From assembly GCA_035281745.1 (NCBI GenBank), contig DATEDI010000022.1, positions 1 through 64,000 on the forward strand: a stretch of DNA of 64,000 nt, read 5' to 3'. The stretch comes from 66-474 sp035281745. GTDB taxonomy: Bacteria; Pseudomonadota; Gammaproteobacteria; Xanthomonadales; Rhodanobacteraceae. The translations under genes were made by a program, and so were the position numbers. The notes under the pieces are model-generated. The model did not search any database, was not told the DNA's origin, and was given only the letters and a program-made list of their open reading frames with translations. Shown here one piece after another: positions 9,348 to 18,669 of the stretch (position 1 is the first letter of the stretch; each line of letters opens with the position of its first letter).

Positions 9348-10409
9348 ATGCTGGACCATGTCAACGAGAAGCGCCCGCCCGGCGCCTGTGCCATCAAGCG
9401 CTACACCCGTGACGATGCCGATCGCTGGGACGCGTTTGTCGGCGCGGCGCACGGCGCGACGTTTTTCCATCACGCGGCGTGGCGCGACATCATCGCGCAC
9501 GAGCTCGGTCACCGTACCCATTATCTGTATGCGGAGCGCGACGGTTCGATCAGCGGCATCCTTCCACTGGTCGAGATTCGCAGCAGGCTGTTCGGCCATG
9601 CGCTGATTTCGACGCCGTTCTGCGTTTATGGTGGAGTGGTTGCGACGGACGCGGACAGCGAAGCGAGCCTGACTAAATCTGCCGCGACGCTTGCCGAAAA
9701 GCTGCGGGTCGACTATCTGGAATTGCGCAATCGCGAGCCGGGCTCGACGGATTGGCCTGTCAAGGATTTGTACGTCGGCTTCCGGAAACCGATCTCGCAA
9801 GACCACGACGCGAACCTCAAGGCCATCCCGCGCAAGCAGCGGGCCATGGTCCGCAAGGGCATCGCCGCGGGACTCGAGGCGCATTGCGGGAATGACATCG
9901 ACGCGTTCTACCGGGTGTACGCCGAAAGCGTGCGCAACCTCGGTACGCCGGTACTGCCGCGCCGTTGGTATGCGCGACTGCAGCAAACCTTCGGCGAGGA
10001 CTGCGAGGTCACGGTAGTTACCCATAACGGCAAACCGATGGCCGCGGTGATGAGTTTTTATTTCCGCGACGAAGTGCATCCCTATTACGGGGGCAGCGTG
10101 CGGCAGGGACGGGATGTCGCCGCCAACGATTTCATGTACTGGTCGGTAATGCAGCGCGCCGCCGACCGCGGCGCGCGTCTGTTCGACTTTGGCCGGAGCA
10201 AGCAGGACACTGGCTCCTACCACTTCAAGAAACATTGGGGCTTTGAGCCCGAGCCGCTGCCGTACGCCTACCATCTGGTGCGGGCCAAGAACATTCCGAA
10301 TGTCAGCCCGACCAATCGCAAGTACAGCCTGTTCATCAAGGGATGGCAGCGGCTGCCCTTGCCAATCGCTACCGCGCTGGGCCCATGGCTCGCGCGCGAT
10401 CTCGGTTAG
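9348..10409 (+). CDS. FemAB-related protein, PEP-CTERM/XrtA-associated
   Basis: A 353-aa GNAT-fold protein of the FemAB-like family seen in XrtA loci. FemAB relatives transfer aminoacyl groups from tRNA onto peptidoglycan; here the acceptor is unknown and could be a sugar or lipid intermediate. Seen: VGAAHGATFFHHAAWRDII near 28-46, the long central domain with AIPRKQRAMVRKGIAAGL, and the C-terminal GNAT repeat (YGGSVRQGRDVAANDFMYWS then FDFGRSKQDTGSYHFKKHWG). ATG 9348 lies 12 nt after the deacetylase stop. An aminoacyl-transfer role would fit the several amide-forming enzymes elsewhere in the window (inference). Confidence 0.9.
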   Translation: MLDHVNEKRPPGACAIKRYTRDDADRWDAFVGAAHGATFFHHAAWRDIIAHELGHRTHYLYAERDGSISGILPLVEIRSRLFGHALISTPFCVYGGVVATDADSEASLTKSAATLAEKLRVDYLELRNREPGSTDWPVKDLYVGFRKPISQDHDANLKAIPRKQRAMVRKGIAAGLEAHCGNDIDAFYRVYAESVRNLGTPVLPRRWYARLQQTFGEDCEVTVVTHNGKPMAAVMSFYFRDEVHPYYGGSVRQGRDVAANDFMYWSVMQRAADRGARLFDFGRSKQDTGSYHFKKHWGFEPEPLPYAYHLVRAKNIPNVSPTNRKYSLFIKGWQRLPLPIATALGPWLARDLG

Positions 10410-10413
10410 TCCC

Positions 10414-11664
10414 ATGCAGTCGGCGCTGTTCCTCTGCCACCGCCTCCCCTGGCCTCCCGACAAGGGCGACAAGATTCGCTCTTACCATGTCTTGCAGCGG
10501 CTGGCGCAGCACTACAAAGTGTATCTGGCGGCGTTCGTGGACGATCCGGCGGACTATCGCCATCTCGCCGCCGTGGAAGCCGTCTGTGCGGGGACGTGCA
10601 TTCGGCCGCTGCCGCCGTGGCGGGCACGCTGGCGAGCGTTGACGTCGCTGGTGCGCGGTGAGCCGTTGACGGTGGGTTGCTACCGCGACGGAACCATGCG
10701 CCGATGGGTGGACAAGGTTCTCGCCGAACAGCAGCCGGCCGTCGTGCTGTGCTTTTCTTCCGGCGTGGCGCCGTTGGTGATGCGGGACAGCGGCGCGCGC
10801 CGCGTGATGGATTTCGTGGACGCCGATTCCGACAAGTGGCATCAATATGCCGAAGCGCACCGCGGCTTGGCACGCATGATTTACCGACGTGAGGCTCGCA
10901 CGCTGGCGCGTTTCGAGCGCGCGGTCGCCACCCGTTTCGATGCCAGCCTGTTCGTCTCCGAGGCGGAAGCGGCCTTCTTCCGCGGCGCCAACCCGGACGT
11001 GGCCGAGCGAGTCCATGGGGTGCCCAACGGCGTCGATGCGGCCTACTGGAATCCCGCGGACGCGCATGTCAGTCCGTATCGAGCCGACGAACGCGTGGTG
11101 GTTTTTGCGGGCGCCATGGATTACCGCGCCAACGTGGACGCCGTGACTTGGTTCGCGCAAACGGTCTGGCCGCGGGTGGCGGCCGGATGCGCGCAGGCGC
11201 GCTTCTACATCGTGGGTTCCAAGCCGACTCGCGAGGTCCAGGCACTGGGTGCACTCGCGGGCGTCACGGTGACCGGACGCGTGGAGGATGTGCGACCGTA
11301 CGTCGCGCATGCCCACGTGGTTGCTGCGCCGCTGCGCATCGCGCGCGGCATCCAGAACAAGGTGCTGGAAGCACTCGCGATGGAAAAGGTGGTTTTGGCG
11401 ACGCCCGAAGCTTGGGAAGGCATCGAGGATTTCGCCGGTCGGCAAGGCTGCATCAGCGACTCACCCGAGGCCATGGCTGAAGCCGCATTGCTATGGCTCG
11501 CTGCGCCCCAACCCGCGCGCGTGCTTGCCGCACGCGCGATGGTGCAGGCGCGTTTCGACTGGACGCGCAACCTCGACGCCTACGAACGCGTGCTGCGCGG
11601 TTCGCAGCGCACGGCGTTCGCTGGAGCCCTGCCTGCCTCGGCGCGTGCAGGAGCCTGTTCATGA
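10414..11664 (+). CDS. TIGR03087-type PEP-CTERM/XrtA system glycosyltransferase
   Basis: GT4-like glycosyltransferase (416 aa). The N-terminal MQSALFLCHRLPWPPDKGDKIRSYH-type opening is the hallmark of this XrtA-associated subfamily. The C-terminal nucleotide-sugar domain contains VVVFAGAMDYRANVDAV, FYIVGSKPTREV, and a GIQNKVLEALAMEKVV segment containing the donor-binding glutamate. The open frame extends upstream to 10189, but ATG 10414 gives the family N-terminus and avoids overlapping the FemAB gene, which ends 4 nt before. The stop overlaps the exosortase start by 4 nt. The sugar and linkage cannot be read from sequence. Confidence 0.93.
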   Translation: MQSALFLCHRLPWPPDKGDKIRSYHVLQRLAQHYKVYLAAFVDDPADYRHLAAVEAVCAGTCIRPLPPWRARWRALTSLVRGEPLTVGCYRDGTMRRWVDKVLAEQQPAVVLCFSSGVAPLVMRDSGARRVMDFVDADSDKWHQYAEAHRGLARMIYRREARTLARFERAVATRFDASLFVSEAEAAFFRGANPDVAERVHGVPNGVDAAYWNPADAHVSPYRADERVVVFAGAMDYRANVDAVTWFAQTVWPRVAAGCAQARFYIVGSKPTREVQALGALAGVTVTGRVEDVRPYVAHAHVVAAPLRIARGIQNKVLEALAMEKVVLATPEAWEGIEDFAGRQGCISDSPEAMAEAALLWLAAPQPARVLAARAMVQARFDWTRNLDAYERVLRGSQRTAFAGALPASARAGACS

Positions 11665-13199
11665 ATACGCTGCTGGGCACCGGGGACGGATTATCCACAC
11701 GTGTCTCCGGCTGGAAACTCGCTACTGGAGCCTTCGCGGTCGCGGTGATCGTGCTGCTCGCGTGTTACTGGCGAACCGTGCAGTCGCTGGTCGGCATATG
11801 GGCCCACGACGGCACGTATCAGTACGCATTCCTGATCTTTCCGTTGAGCGCGTGGGCGGCGTTCGATCTGCGCGATCGGCTGCGGGCAAGTGCACCGGTG
11901 CCGAGCATGTGGGGATTGCCCGCCGTCGCCGTGCTGGTGGCGATCTGGTATGCGGGACGCATGCTTGCCATAAATCTGCCCCAGCATTTTGCCTTGGTGG
12001 CAATGTTTCCCGCGCTGGTGCTGGCGTGCTGGGGTTGGCGTGCGCTGTGGGTGTTGAAGTTTCCGCTCGCTTATCTCGTGGTTTTTGCCGTGCCGTGGGG
12101 CGATGCGATGGTGGGCCCGCTGCAGGACATCACCGCGCATTTCGCCGTGCACGCCTTGAACCTGACCGGCGTACCGGTATTGATGAACGGACGCGAGCTG
12201 GTCACGCCCTCCGCGACATGGATGGTGGAACAAGCCTGCAGCGGCGTGAAGTTCTTCATCGCCTGCGCCGCGCTGGGTTGCATCTTCGCATGGCTGATGT
12301 TTTCGCGCTGGTGGAAGCGCGTGGGCTTCGTGCTGCTGGCCATCATCGCGCCGGTGATCGCCAATGGCCTGCGGGTGTATTTCACGATCCTGATCGGCGA
12401 AACCTGGGGCGTCCAGTACGCGAGCGGCACCGATCACATGATCTTCGGCTGGCAGTTCTTCGGCACCGTGCTGGTGCTGTTGCTGCTGGTGGGCTGGTTC
12501 TTTCGTGATCGGCTGGTTCCAGGCGACAAGCGCGTGCCGAGTAACGCGCCGGTTGCGGGGTCTCGCACGCTGCTGTGGCCCGCCGCGTTGGCGTTGCTGG
12601 TGGTCGGGCCCCTTGCCGCCGCGCGCGTCGAGCGGGTGCCGGCTCCCGAAGCGGTGCAGCTCTCATCGCCCTCGCTTGCCGGATGGAGCGCTCCCGAGGC
12701 ACTGCAAAGTGGTTGGCAGCCAACCTTCCAGGGTGCGGCGGGGCAGTTCCGTCTCAGCTACCGGTCACTTGCGAATGGCGCGATCGTCGAAGTATTCCAC
12801 GCCGTCTATACCGGCAAGCCGCGCCGCGGCCACAACCTCATTACCTACGGCAACAATGTGTACGACCCGGAACAGTCGCAGATCCTTGCTGGCGCCAAGC
12901 GCCGCGTGGAACTCGCCGGGGGAGCCGCCATCGCGGCACGCGAACTGCGCCTGACCGGGGTCGATACCAGCCCGCGTCTCGTATGGTATTGGTATTGTGT
13001 GGATGCACGGTGCACGGCTTCGTCCGTGTTGACGAAAATGAGTCAGGCATGGGATGTCCTGCGCGGACGTTCACCGCGCTCATCGGTGTGGGCCTTGTCA
13101 TCGCCCATCGATCACGGCGACGTGGCGAAAGCGCGCACGCATCTCGATGCGTTCGCACGCGGCTTGTCGCTGTCCGGCATGGAAAGAACGACGCCGTGA
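11661..13199 (+). CDS. xrtA: Exosortase A (XrtA) with fused EpsI domain
   Basis: Inner-membrane transpeptidase-like protease (512 aa) that recognises the PEP-CTERM tail of secreted proteins. Residues about 20-290 form roughly eight membrane helices. The proposed catalytic triad is intact: Cys193 in EQACSGVKF, Arg238 in IANGLRVYF, His259 in GTDHMIFGW. After about residue 300 a soluble EpsI domain follows (SLAGWSAPEAL, then YTGKPRRGHNLITYGNN and LVWYWYCVD), the common fused form of exosortase A. Start ATG 11661 overlaps the previous stop; the upstream open extension to 11493 belongs to the glycosyltransferase region. A substrate with a matching tail is encoded at 42727. Confidence 0.97.
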   Translation: MNTLLGTGDGLSTRVSGWKLATGAFAVAVIVLLACYWRTVQSLVGIWAHDGTYQYAFLIFPLSAWAAFDLRDRLRASAPVPSMWGLPAVAVLVAIWYAGRMLAINLPQHFALVAMFPALVLACWGWRALWVLKFPLAYLVVFAVPWGDAMVGPLQDITAHFAVHALNLTGVPVLMNGRELVTPSATWMVEQACSGVKFFIACAALGCIFAWLMFSRWWKRVGFVLLAIIAPVIANGLRVYFTILIGETWGVQYASGTDHMIFGWQFFGTVLVLLLLVGWFFRDRLVPGDKRVPSNAPVAGSRTLLWPAALALLVVGPLAAARVERVPAPEAVQLSSPSLAGWSAPEALQSGWQPTFQGAAGQFRLSYRSLANGAIVEVFHAVYTGKPRRGHNLITYGNNVYDPEQSQILAGAKRRVELAGGAAIAARELRLTGVDTSPRLVWYWYCVDARCTASSVLTKMSQAWDVLRGRSPRSSVWALSSPIDHGDVAKARTHLDAFARGLSLSGMERTTP

Positions 13200-14392
13200 A
13201 CGAGAAGCCGCTGATCGCACACGTGCTTTATCGCCTCGATACCGGGGGGATGGAGCGCATGCTTATAACGCTCATCAAAAACACCCCGCTGCACTACCGT
13301 CATTCGGTTATTTGCCTGGAAGGCTATGGGGCATTGCGTGCCAGCCTTGCATCAGCCGATGTGCAGTGCATCGCTTTGCACAAGAGGCCCGGCAAGGATT
13401 GGCGCTGTTATGTAAGGCTTTGGCGCGCTCTGCGCCATTTGAAGCCGGACATCGTCCACACGTACAACTTCGGCGCACTGGATATGGCGCCGGTGGCCAA
13501 ACTGGCAGGTGTGCGCCGGGTAATCCACGCAGAACGCGGCAGAGATGCGGCCGATCCAAATGGCGAAAGCCGGAAATATCGGCGCATGCGTCGATGGCTG
13601 TTGCCGTTCATTGATCGCTATGTGACCGTGTCGGCCGATCTGCAAAGATGGTTGATAAAGGACGTGCGCATACCCCGTGCTCGGGTGGCGTGTATACCCA
13701 ATGGGATTGATGTTGCACCGTTTGTCGAAGCGGGATCAGTTCGCTCGAACCCATGCTTGTTACCCACATTTGCTCAGGTGGGAAGCGTATTGATCGGCAC
13801 GGTCGGACGGCTTGACCCGGTCAAGGACCAACTCGGACTCATCGAAGCTTTTTATCGGTTATGCCAGCAGTCGCCGGAATGGCACGAGCGTTTGCGCCTT
13901 GTGCTGGTAGGTGAGGGTCCGCAGCGCAAGGTTTTGGAGGCGAAAATCGCGAGTGCTGGTCTCGCCGCGCAGGTCCAGCTTCTTGGAAACCGGACGGATG
14001 TTGCCGCACTACTCGGCGAGTTCGACATATTTGTGCTTTCCTCCATCGCTGAGGGCATGCCGGGAGCCATCCTTGAAGCCATGGCTTCTGGTTTGCCCGT
14101 CGTGGCCACTCGCGTTGGAGGCGTGGACGAAGTGGTGGTCGATGGCGTAACGGGCACGCTCGTCGAGCCGAGCAATCCTGTTGCACTGGCGCAGGCGCTG
14201 CGCTGCTATGTGGAAGACGAGTCACTCCGCCGTCAACATGGTGAAGCAGGACGCAAGCGTGTCGAGCAGCATTTCAGCTTGCACGCGATGTTGGCGGGCT
14301 ACACGTCGTTGTACGACGAGGTGCTGGCTGGGCGCGACCAAGCGTCGTCGTCAACGACATCCATCCGCCTCGCCGAAAAAAGGGAACGCTGA
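13196..14392 (+). CDS. TIGR03088-type PEP-CTERM/XrtA system glycosyltransferase
   Basis: GT4 glycosyltransferase (398 aa). The opening PLIAHVLYRLDTGGMERMLI is the typical acceptor-side motif of this XrtA-associated group, with AERGRDAADPNGESRKY and ACIPNGIDVAPF following. The C-terminal Rossmann domain holds IGTVGRLDPVKDQLGLIEAF, LVLVGEGPQRKVLEA and the E-x7-E motif SIAEGMPGAILEAMASGLPV. The start is GTG 13196, overlapping the exosortase stop by 4 nt. An open frame continues upstream to 12575 but lies over the EpsI domain. The neighbouring amidotransferase starts 1 nt after the stop. Confidence 0.93.
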   Translation: MNEKPLIAHVLYRLDTGGMERMLITLIKNTPLHYRHSVICLEGYGALRASLASADVQCIALHKRPGKDWRCYVRLWRALRHLKPDIVHTYNFGALDMAPVAKLAGVRRVIHAERGRDAADPNGESRKYRRMRRWLLPFIDRYVTVSADLQRWLIKDVRIPRARVACIPNGIDVAPFVEAGSVRSNPCLLPTFAQVGSVLIGTVGRLDPVKDQLGLIEAFYRLCQQSPEWHERLRLVLVGEGPQRKVLEAKIASAGLAAQVQLLGNRTDVAALLGEFDIFVLSSIAEGMPGAILEAMASGLPVVATRVGGVDEVVVDGVTGTLVEPSNPVALAQALRCYVEDESLRRQHGEAGRKRVEQHFSLHAMLAGYTSLYDEVLAGRDQASSSTTSIRLAEKRER

Positions 14393-14393
14393 C

Positions 14394-16349
14394 ATGTGCG
14401 GTGTGACGGGCATCGTCAAAGCCCATCTCGACGAGACGCCGAATGAAAAGGTGTTGCTGGCGATGCGTGATGCCATGCATCACCGCGGGCCGGACGAGGC
14501 CGGGCTGCATCTTGCCAAAGGCATCGGCTTGGGCCACCGCCGCTTGTCCATCATCGATCTCAGCCATGGCCAGCAACCCATGGTGGACGAGGCCGCGGGC
14601 CTCGCGCTGGTCTACAACGGCGAGCTGTACAACTTCGAGCAGATCCGGGCCGAACTCGAATCCACGGGTGTCGCATTCACGAGCCACAGCGATACCGAAG
14701 TGCTGTTGAGGGCATGGCAGCAGTGGGGCGAAGGCTGCCTTGATCGCCTGCGCGGCATGTTCGCGTTCGCGGTGTGGGACATGCGTGCCTCGCGCATCTT
14801 TCTTGTCCGCGATCATCTTGGTATCAAGCCGCTCTATTACGCTTTCACGCGGGCCGGCGACCTGGTGTTTGCTTCCGAGCTCAAGGGCCTGCTGGCGCAC
14901 CCGGATGTCGAACGCACACTGGATCCGCAGGCGCTGGAGGATTACCTCGCCCTGGGTTACGTGCCCGATCCGAAGTGCATCTATCGCGGCATTTTCAAGT
15001 TGCCGCCGGGCCATTGGCTGAGCTGGCGCGCGGGCGAACCTGCGCCCGCGGCGCGCCGGTACTGGGACGTGCCGTTTGCCACCGCCAGGACGGACGAGAG
15101 CACCGCGGTGCTGCAGCTTCGTTCGCTGCTGAATGAATCGGTCGCCAGCCAGATGGTGGCGGACGTACCGCTTGGCGCATTCCTGTCCGGTGGGGTCGAT
15201 TCCAGTGCCGTGGTCGCCAGCATGTGCCGTGCGGGGCGCGGCGCGGTCAACACCTGTGCGATCGGTTTCGATCACGCGGGCTTCGACGAAACCGCTTATG
15301 CGCGCCAGGTCGCGCAGCATCTTGGCACGACCCATTTCGAGGAACGCGTCGACTCCGATGATCACGACCTGCTCGACACGCTGGCCGGAATCTATGACGA
15401 ACCGTTTGCCGACAGCTCCGCCTTGCCGACCTACCGCGTGTGCGAATTGGCGCGCCGGCACGTCACGGTAGCGCTCTCGGGCGACGGCGGCGACGAGAAT
15501 TTCGCGGGTTACCGGCGCTACAGATTGCATGCATGGGAAAGTGGTCTGCGCGCCGGTCTTCCCATGGCCGTCAGGGCGCCGGTATTCGGCTTGCTGGGCA
15601 GCCTTTATCCCAAAGCCGATTGGGCACCGCGACCTTTGCGCGCGAAGACCACGTTCCAGGCTCTCGCCCGCGACGACGTCGCGGCCTATTACCACAGCGT
15701 CAGCACGACACCGGCAGCGTTGCGTGCGGAGCTTTACAGCCCGGCATTCAAACGTGAGCTGCAGGGCTACTCCGCCCTGTCCGTCTTTCGCGATCACGCT
15801 TCCGCGGCCCCGACGGAGCATCCCTTGCTGCTGGCGCAATACCTCGATTTCAAGACGTGGTTGCCGGGCGACATCCTGACCAAGGTGGATCGCGCCAGCA
15901 TGGCGCACAGTCTGGAGGTGCGGGTGCCGGTGCTCGACCACAAATTGGTGGAGTGGGCATCGAGCCTGCCGCCTGATCTCAAATTGCGCTACGGCGAAGG
16001 CAAATATATCTTCAAGAAGGCGCTGGAGCCGGATCTTCCGCCCGAGGTGCTGTACCGGACCAAGATGGGATTTCGCGTGCCGCTGGCAACGTGGTTCCGC
16101 GGTCCATTGCGCGGGCGCCTGCAGGGCGCGTTGGGTACCGGTGCCTTGGCCGAGTCGGGCTGGTTCGCAACAGACGTGCTCGATCGCCTGGTGCGCCAGC
16201 ACGTCTCCGGCCGATCGGACCACAGTGCCACCTTGTGGAAGTTGATGATGCTGGATGCGTTCTTGCGACGCACAGCGAATCCAATGATCGCGACAGAAAC
16301 GCGTCGCACCGAACCGGAAGCACTCGCCGTCGGCGGTGTGCACTCATGA
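14394..16349 (+). CDS. XrtA-associated asparagine-synthase-type amidotransferase
   Basis: Class II glutamine amidotransferase fused to an asparagine-synthase domain (651 aa). The N-terminus MCGVTGIV leaves the nucleophile Cys2 after Met removal; HHRGPDEAG and YNGELYNFEQ complete the glutaminase site. The C-terminal domain has the PP-loop SGGVDSSAVVAS near 272-283 and SGDGGDENFAGYRRY. It adenylates a carboxylate and amidates it with glutamine-derived ammonia; in XrtA loci the acceptor is thought to be a uronic acid in the polymer (inference, consistent with the tviB-like dehydrogenase and UDP-glucuronate epimerase in this window). ATG 14394 is preferred over the upstream in-frame extension because Cys2 must be N-terminal. 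Confidence 0.95.
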   Translation: MCGVTGIVKAHLDETPNEKVLLAMRDAMHHRGPDEAGLHLAKGIGLGHRRLSIIDLSHGQQPMVDEAAGLALVYNGELYNFEQIRAELESTGVAFTSHSDTEVLLRAWQQWGEGCLDRLRGMFAFAVWDMRASRIFLVRDHLGIKPLYYAFTRAGDLVFASELKGLLAHPDVERTLDPQALEDYLALGYVPDPKCIYRGIFKLPPGHWLSWRAGEPAPAARRYWDVPFATARTDESTAVLQLRSLLNESVASQMVADVPLGAFLSGGVDSSAVVASMCRAGRGAVNTCAIGFDHAGFDETAYARQVAQHLGTTHFEERVDSDDHDLLDTLAGIYDEPFADSSALPTYRVCELARRHVTVALSGDGGDENFAGYRRYRLHAWESGLRAGLPMAVRAPVFGLLGSLYPKADWAPRPLRAKTTFQALARDDVAAYYHSVSTTPAALRAELYSPAFKRELQGYSALSVFRDHASAAPTEHPLLLAQYLDFKTWLPGDILTKVDRASMAHSLEVRVPVLDHKLVEWASSLPPDLKLRYGEGKYIFKKALEPDLPPEVLYRTKMGFRVPLATWFRGPLRGRLQGALGTGALAESGWFATDVLDRLVRQHVSGRSDHSATLWKLMMLDAFLRRTANPMIATETRRTEPEALAVGGVHS

Positions 16350-17347
16350 AACCTTGCATCCTGATATTCGGGCTGCCGCGTTCAGGCACCACATGGATAG
16401 GCAAGCTGTTCGACAGTCACCCAGACACGCTTTACCGGCATGAACCGGACAGCGTGCGAAAGTTGAAGATGCCGTTGTTCCCCGAGAAGGAAGACGTGGC
16501 GCGCTACCGCGAAGAGCTGGAGCATTTCGTCGACGCGCTGCCAAAAATGCGTTCTCCTGAAGTTGTCGGCAAGCAGCCGCTATTCCCAAAAAGCTTCCAG
16601 TCAGCCGCGGGGTTGGTCGTGTATCGCGCCAGCGTGCTCGTTGCAAAGGCCGGGAGCCGTGCCCATCGCCATTTCCCTACTGTCTTTCGACCGACGGGAG
16701 GCGATTGCGCGCGCATGCGGCTCGTTTGGAAATCCATTGAATCGCAAGGACGCCTGGGGGCATGTATCGAGGCGTTGCCTCAAGCACATGCCATTCACTT
16801 GATTCGGCATCCTTGCGGTTACGTGGCCTCGGTGCTCCGCGGCCAAGCAGCCAGGCGCTTCAGCGATGCAACACCGGCGGCTGAAGGGCTTTGGGTGTTG
16901 AAGTTGCTGTTGGCGACGTCTAGCGGCAAAAAACATGGAATTACCCTCGACGAGCTTGCACGCCTCACGCCCGAGGAGAGGCTGGCATGGCGTTGGGTCT
17001 TGGTGCAGGAGAAAACCCTCGCTGACATCGCTGATTGCGAACGCGTGCTCACGGTGAATTACGAGGATGTATGCGCAGATCCCAGCGGCATGACCCGAGG
17101 CATGTTTGCGTTTGCCGGCTTGGACTTCCATCCGCAGACAGAGCGTTTCGTACAGGCGAGTACGGGTGCGACGCACAAGGCCTACTACAGTGTCTTCAAG
17201 AATCCACGGGCAGCGGCGGACCACTGGCGTTCGGAATTGTCGCAGCCCATGATTGACCGCATCTTGGCGGTCGTTCGCGCGAGTGCATTGCGCAATCACT
17301 ACGAAGACGCAAGTGCATCCAACGCGATAACGGCAGTATTGGCATGA
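16346..17347 (+). CDS. Sulfotransferase family protein
   Basis: PAPS-dependent sulfotransferase (333 aa), transferring sulfate to a hydroxyl, presumably on the polymer. Seen: the 5'-phosphosulfate loop LPRSGTTWIGKLF at residues 10-22, and the 3'-phosphate-binding region IHLIRHPCGYVASVLRG near 155-171. A C-terminal helix carries the Tyr-rich YYSVFKNP segment. Start ATG 16346 overlaps the amidotransferase stop by 4 nt. Base composition is noticeably less GC-rich than in the flanking genes, which may mean a separate acquisition. The sulfated sugar cannot be deduced. Confidence 0.88.
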   Translation: MKPCILIFGLPRSGTTWIGKLFDSHPDTLYRHEPDSVRKLKMPLFPEKEDVARYREELEHFVDALPKMRSPEVVGKQPLFPKSFQSAAGLVVYRASVLVAKAGSRAHRHFPTVFRPTGGDCARMRLVWKSIESQGRLGACIEALPQAHAIHLIRHPCGYVASVLRGQAARRFSDATPAAEGLWVLKLLLATSSGKKHGITLDELARLTPEERLAWRWVLVQEKTLADIADCERVLTVNYEDVCADPSGMTRGMFAFAGLDFHPQTERFVQASTGATHKAYYSVFKNPRAAADHWRSELSQPMIDRILAVVRASALRNHYEDASASNAITAVLA

Positions 17348-18669
17348 TCGCCGCGATCGACATCCGTGTTATCGGTGAAAATTCCGACTTGGGGGCGAGC
17401 GTGACGCGCGTCTTGCCGGGAGCACGCAAAACGCCACTCCGGACTGATGCGTTTGGAGAACAACAACCGATTCGCTTGCTGGTCTTCACCAGCCTATACC
17501 CCAATGCCGTCATGCCGCGCCATGGCGTGTTCGTCGAAGAGCGCCTGCGCCATCTGGTGGGTTCCGGCCGCGTGTCGGCCATGGTCGTGGCGCCCGTGCC
17601 GTGGTTTCCGTTCGGGCACTCGCGTTTCGGGGTCTACGCAGCATTCGCGAACGTCCCCATGCGCGAGCAACGCTATGGCATCGATATCCTGCATCCGCGT
17701 TACCCGGTCATTCCCAAGATCGGAATGAGCATCGCGCCTTCGCTGATGTGCCGGGCGCTGCTGCCGGCGCTGCGAAAGCTGGTCGCCGGCGAAGATTTCG
17801 ACTTGATCGATGCGCATTACTTTTATCCCGATGGCGTGGCTGCGGAGAAGCTCGGTGCAGCGCTTGGCAAGCCTGTCGTGATCACGGCCCGCGGCAGCGA
17901 TTTGAACGTCATACCGCGGCATCGCTTGCCTCGACGGCAGATCAAGACGACCGCCGCACGAGTAGCCGCAGTCGTTACGGTCTCGGAAGCATTGAAACGA
18001 AAGGCCGAAGCTCTGGGCATCGAGAGTGGCAGGATCAGCGTGCTGCGCAACGGTGTCGATCTTGAGCGCTTTCGGCCACTCGATCGCCCGACAATCCGCG
18101 GGCGCCTAAGTCTGGCCGGTCCGGTGTGGTTGGCTGTCGGGAACCTCGTCGAACTCAAAGGCGTGCATGTCACGCTGGGCGCACTCGCAAAAGCTCCCGA
18201 CGCCGTCTTGCTGATTGCCGGCGAAGGCCCGGAGGCGGCGCGCCTCCGGCAGCTTGCGTCCGAATTGGGAGTCGAAGCACGGGTGCGCTTCCTGGGCAAT
18301 GTTGCGCACGCTCAGCTTCCCGAGTACTACAACGCGGCCGATGTCCTGATGCTGGCATCCAGCCGCGAAGGCATGCCCAACGTGGTATTGGAATCGCTTG
18401 CCTGCGGCACGCCGGTGGTGGTCGCGCCGTTTGCCGGCGCCGCCGAATTGATCAGCGCGCCAGAAGCCGGGGAGATTGCGGACGCGCGTACCGCAGAAGG
18501 CATGCTGGCGGCCTGGCATGAATTGTGGAACAGAGGACCGGATCGCGCCGCCACGCGGCGCTTTGCGGAAAACCTCGGTTGGGGCCCGGTGGTGGAGGCG
18601 CAATGCGCGCTTTATGCGAAAGTGCTTGCCGCCCACGAATCAGCCAGGCGCATCAGGAAAGCAACATGA
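17344..18669 (+). CDS. GT4 family glycosyltransferase
   Basis: Glycosyltransferase of 441 aa. The N-terminal 40 residues are variable; the recognisable fold starts at LLVFTSLYPNAVMPRHGVFVEERL. The acceptor domain continues through DAHYFYPDGVAAEKLG and VITARGSDLNVIP; the donor domain has AVGNLVELKGVHV, LIAGEGPEAARLRQLASELG and the E-x7-E block SREGMPNVVLESLACGTPVV. This resembles glycosyltransferases commonly carried in XrtA polysaccharide loci. ATG 17344 overlaps the sulfotransferase stop, and its own stop overlaps the next start, so it is firmly within the operon. A shorter start is possible because the first 40 residues are not conserved-looking. Confidence 0.9.
   Translation: MIAAIDIRVIGENSDLGASVTRVLPGARKTPLRTDAFGEQQPIRLLVFTSLYPNAVMPRHGVFVEERLRHLVGSGRVSAMVVAPVPWFPFGHSRFGVYAAFANVPMREQRYGIDILHPRYPVIPKIGMSIAPSLMCRALLPALRKLVAGEDFDLIDAHYFYPDGVAAEKLGAALGKPVVITARGSDLNVIPRHRLPRRQIKTTAARVAAVVTVSEALKRKAEALGIESGRISVLRNGVDLERFRPLDRPTIRGRLSLAGPVWLAVGNLVELKGVHVTLGALAKAPDAVLLIAGEGPEAARLRQLASELGVEARVRFLGNVAHAQLPEYYNAADVLMLASSREGMPNVVLESLACGTPVVVAPFAGAAELISAPEAGEIADARTAEGMLAAWHELWNRGPDRAATRRFAENLGWGPVVEAQCALYAKVLAAHESARRIRKAT

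Noticed and set aside
8136..10472. 778-codon open frame on the minus strand
   Set aside because: Entirely opposite clearly recognised genes (ATPase, deacetylase, FemAB-like); no domain seen.
14274..16343. 689-codon open frame on the minus strand
   Set aside because: Antisense shadow of the asparagine-synthase-type gene; no recognisable motif.
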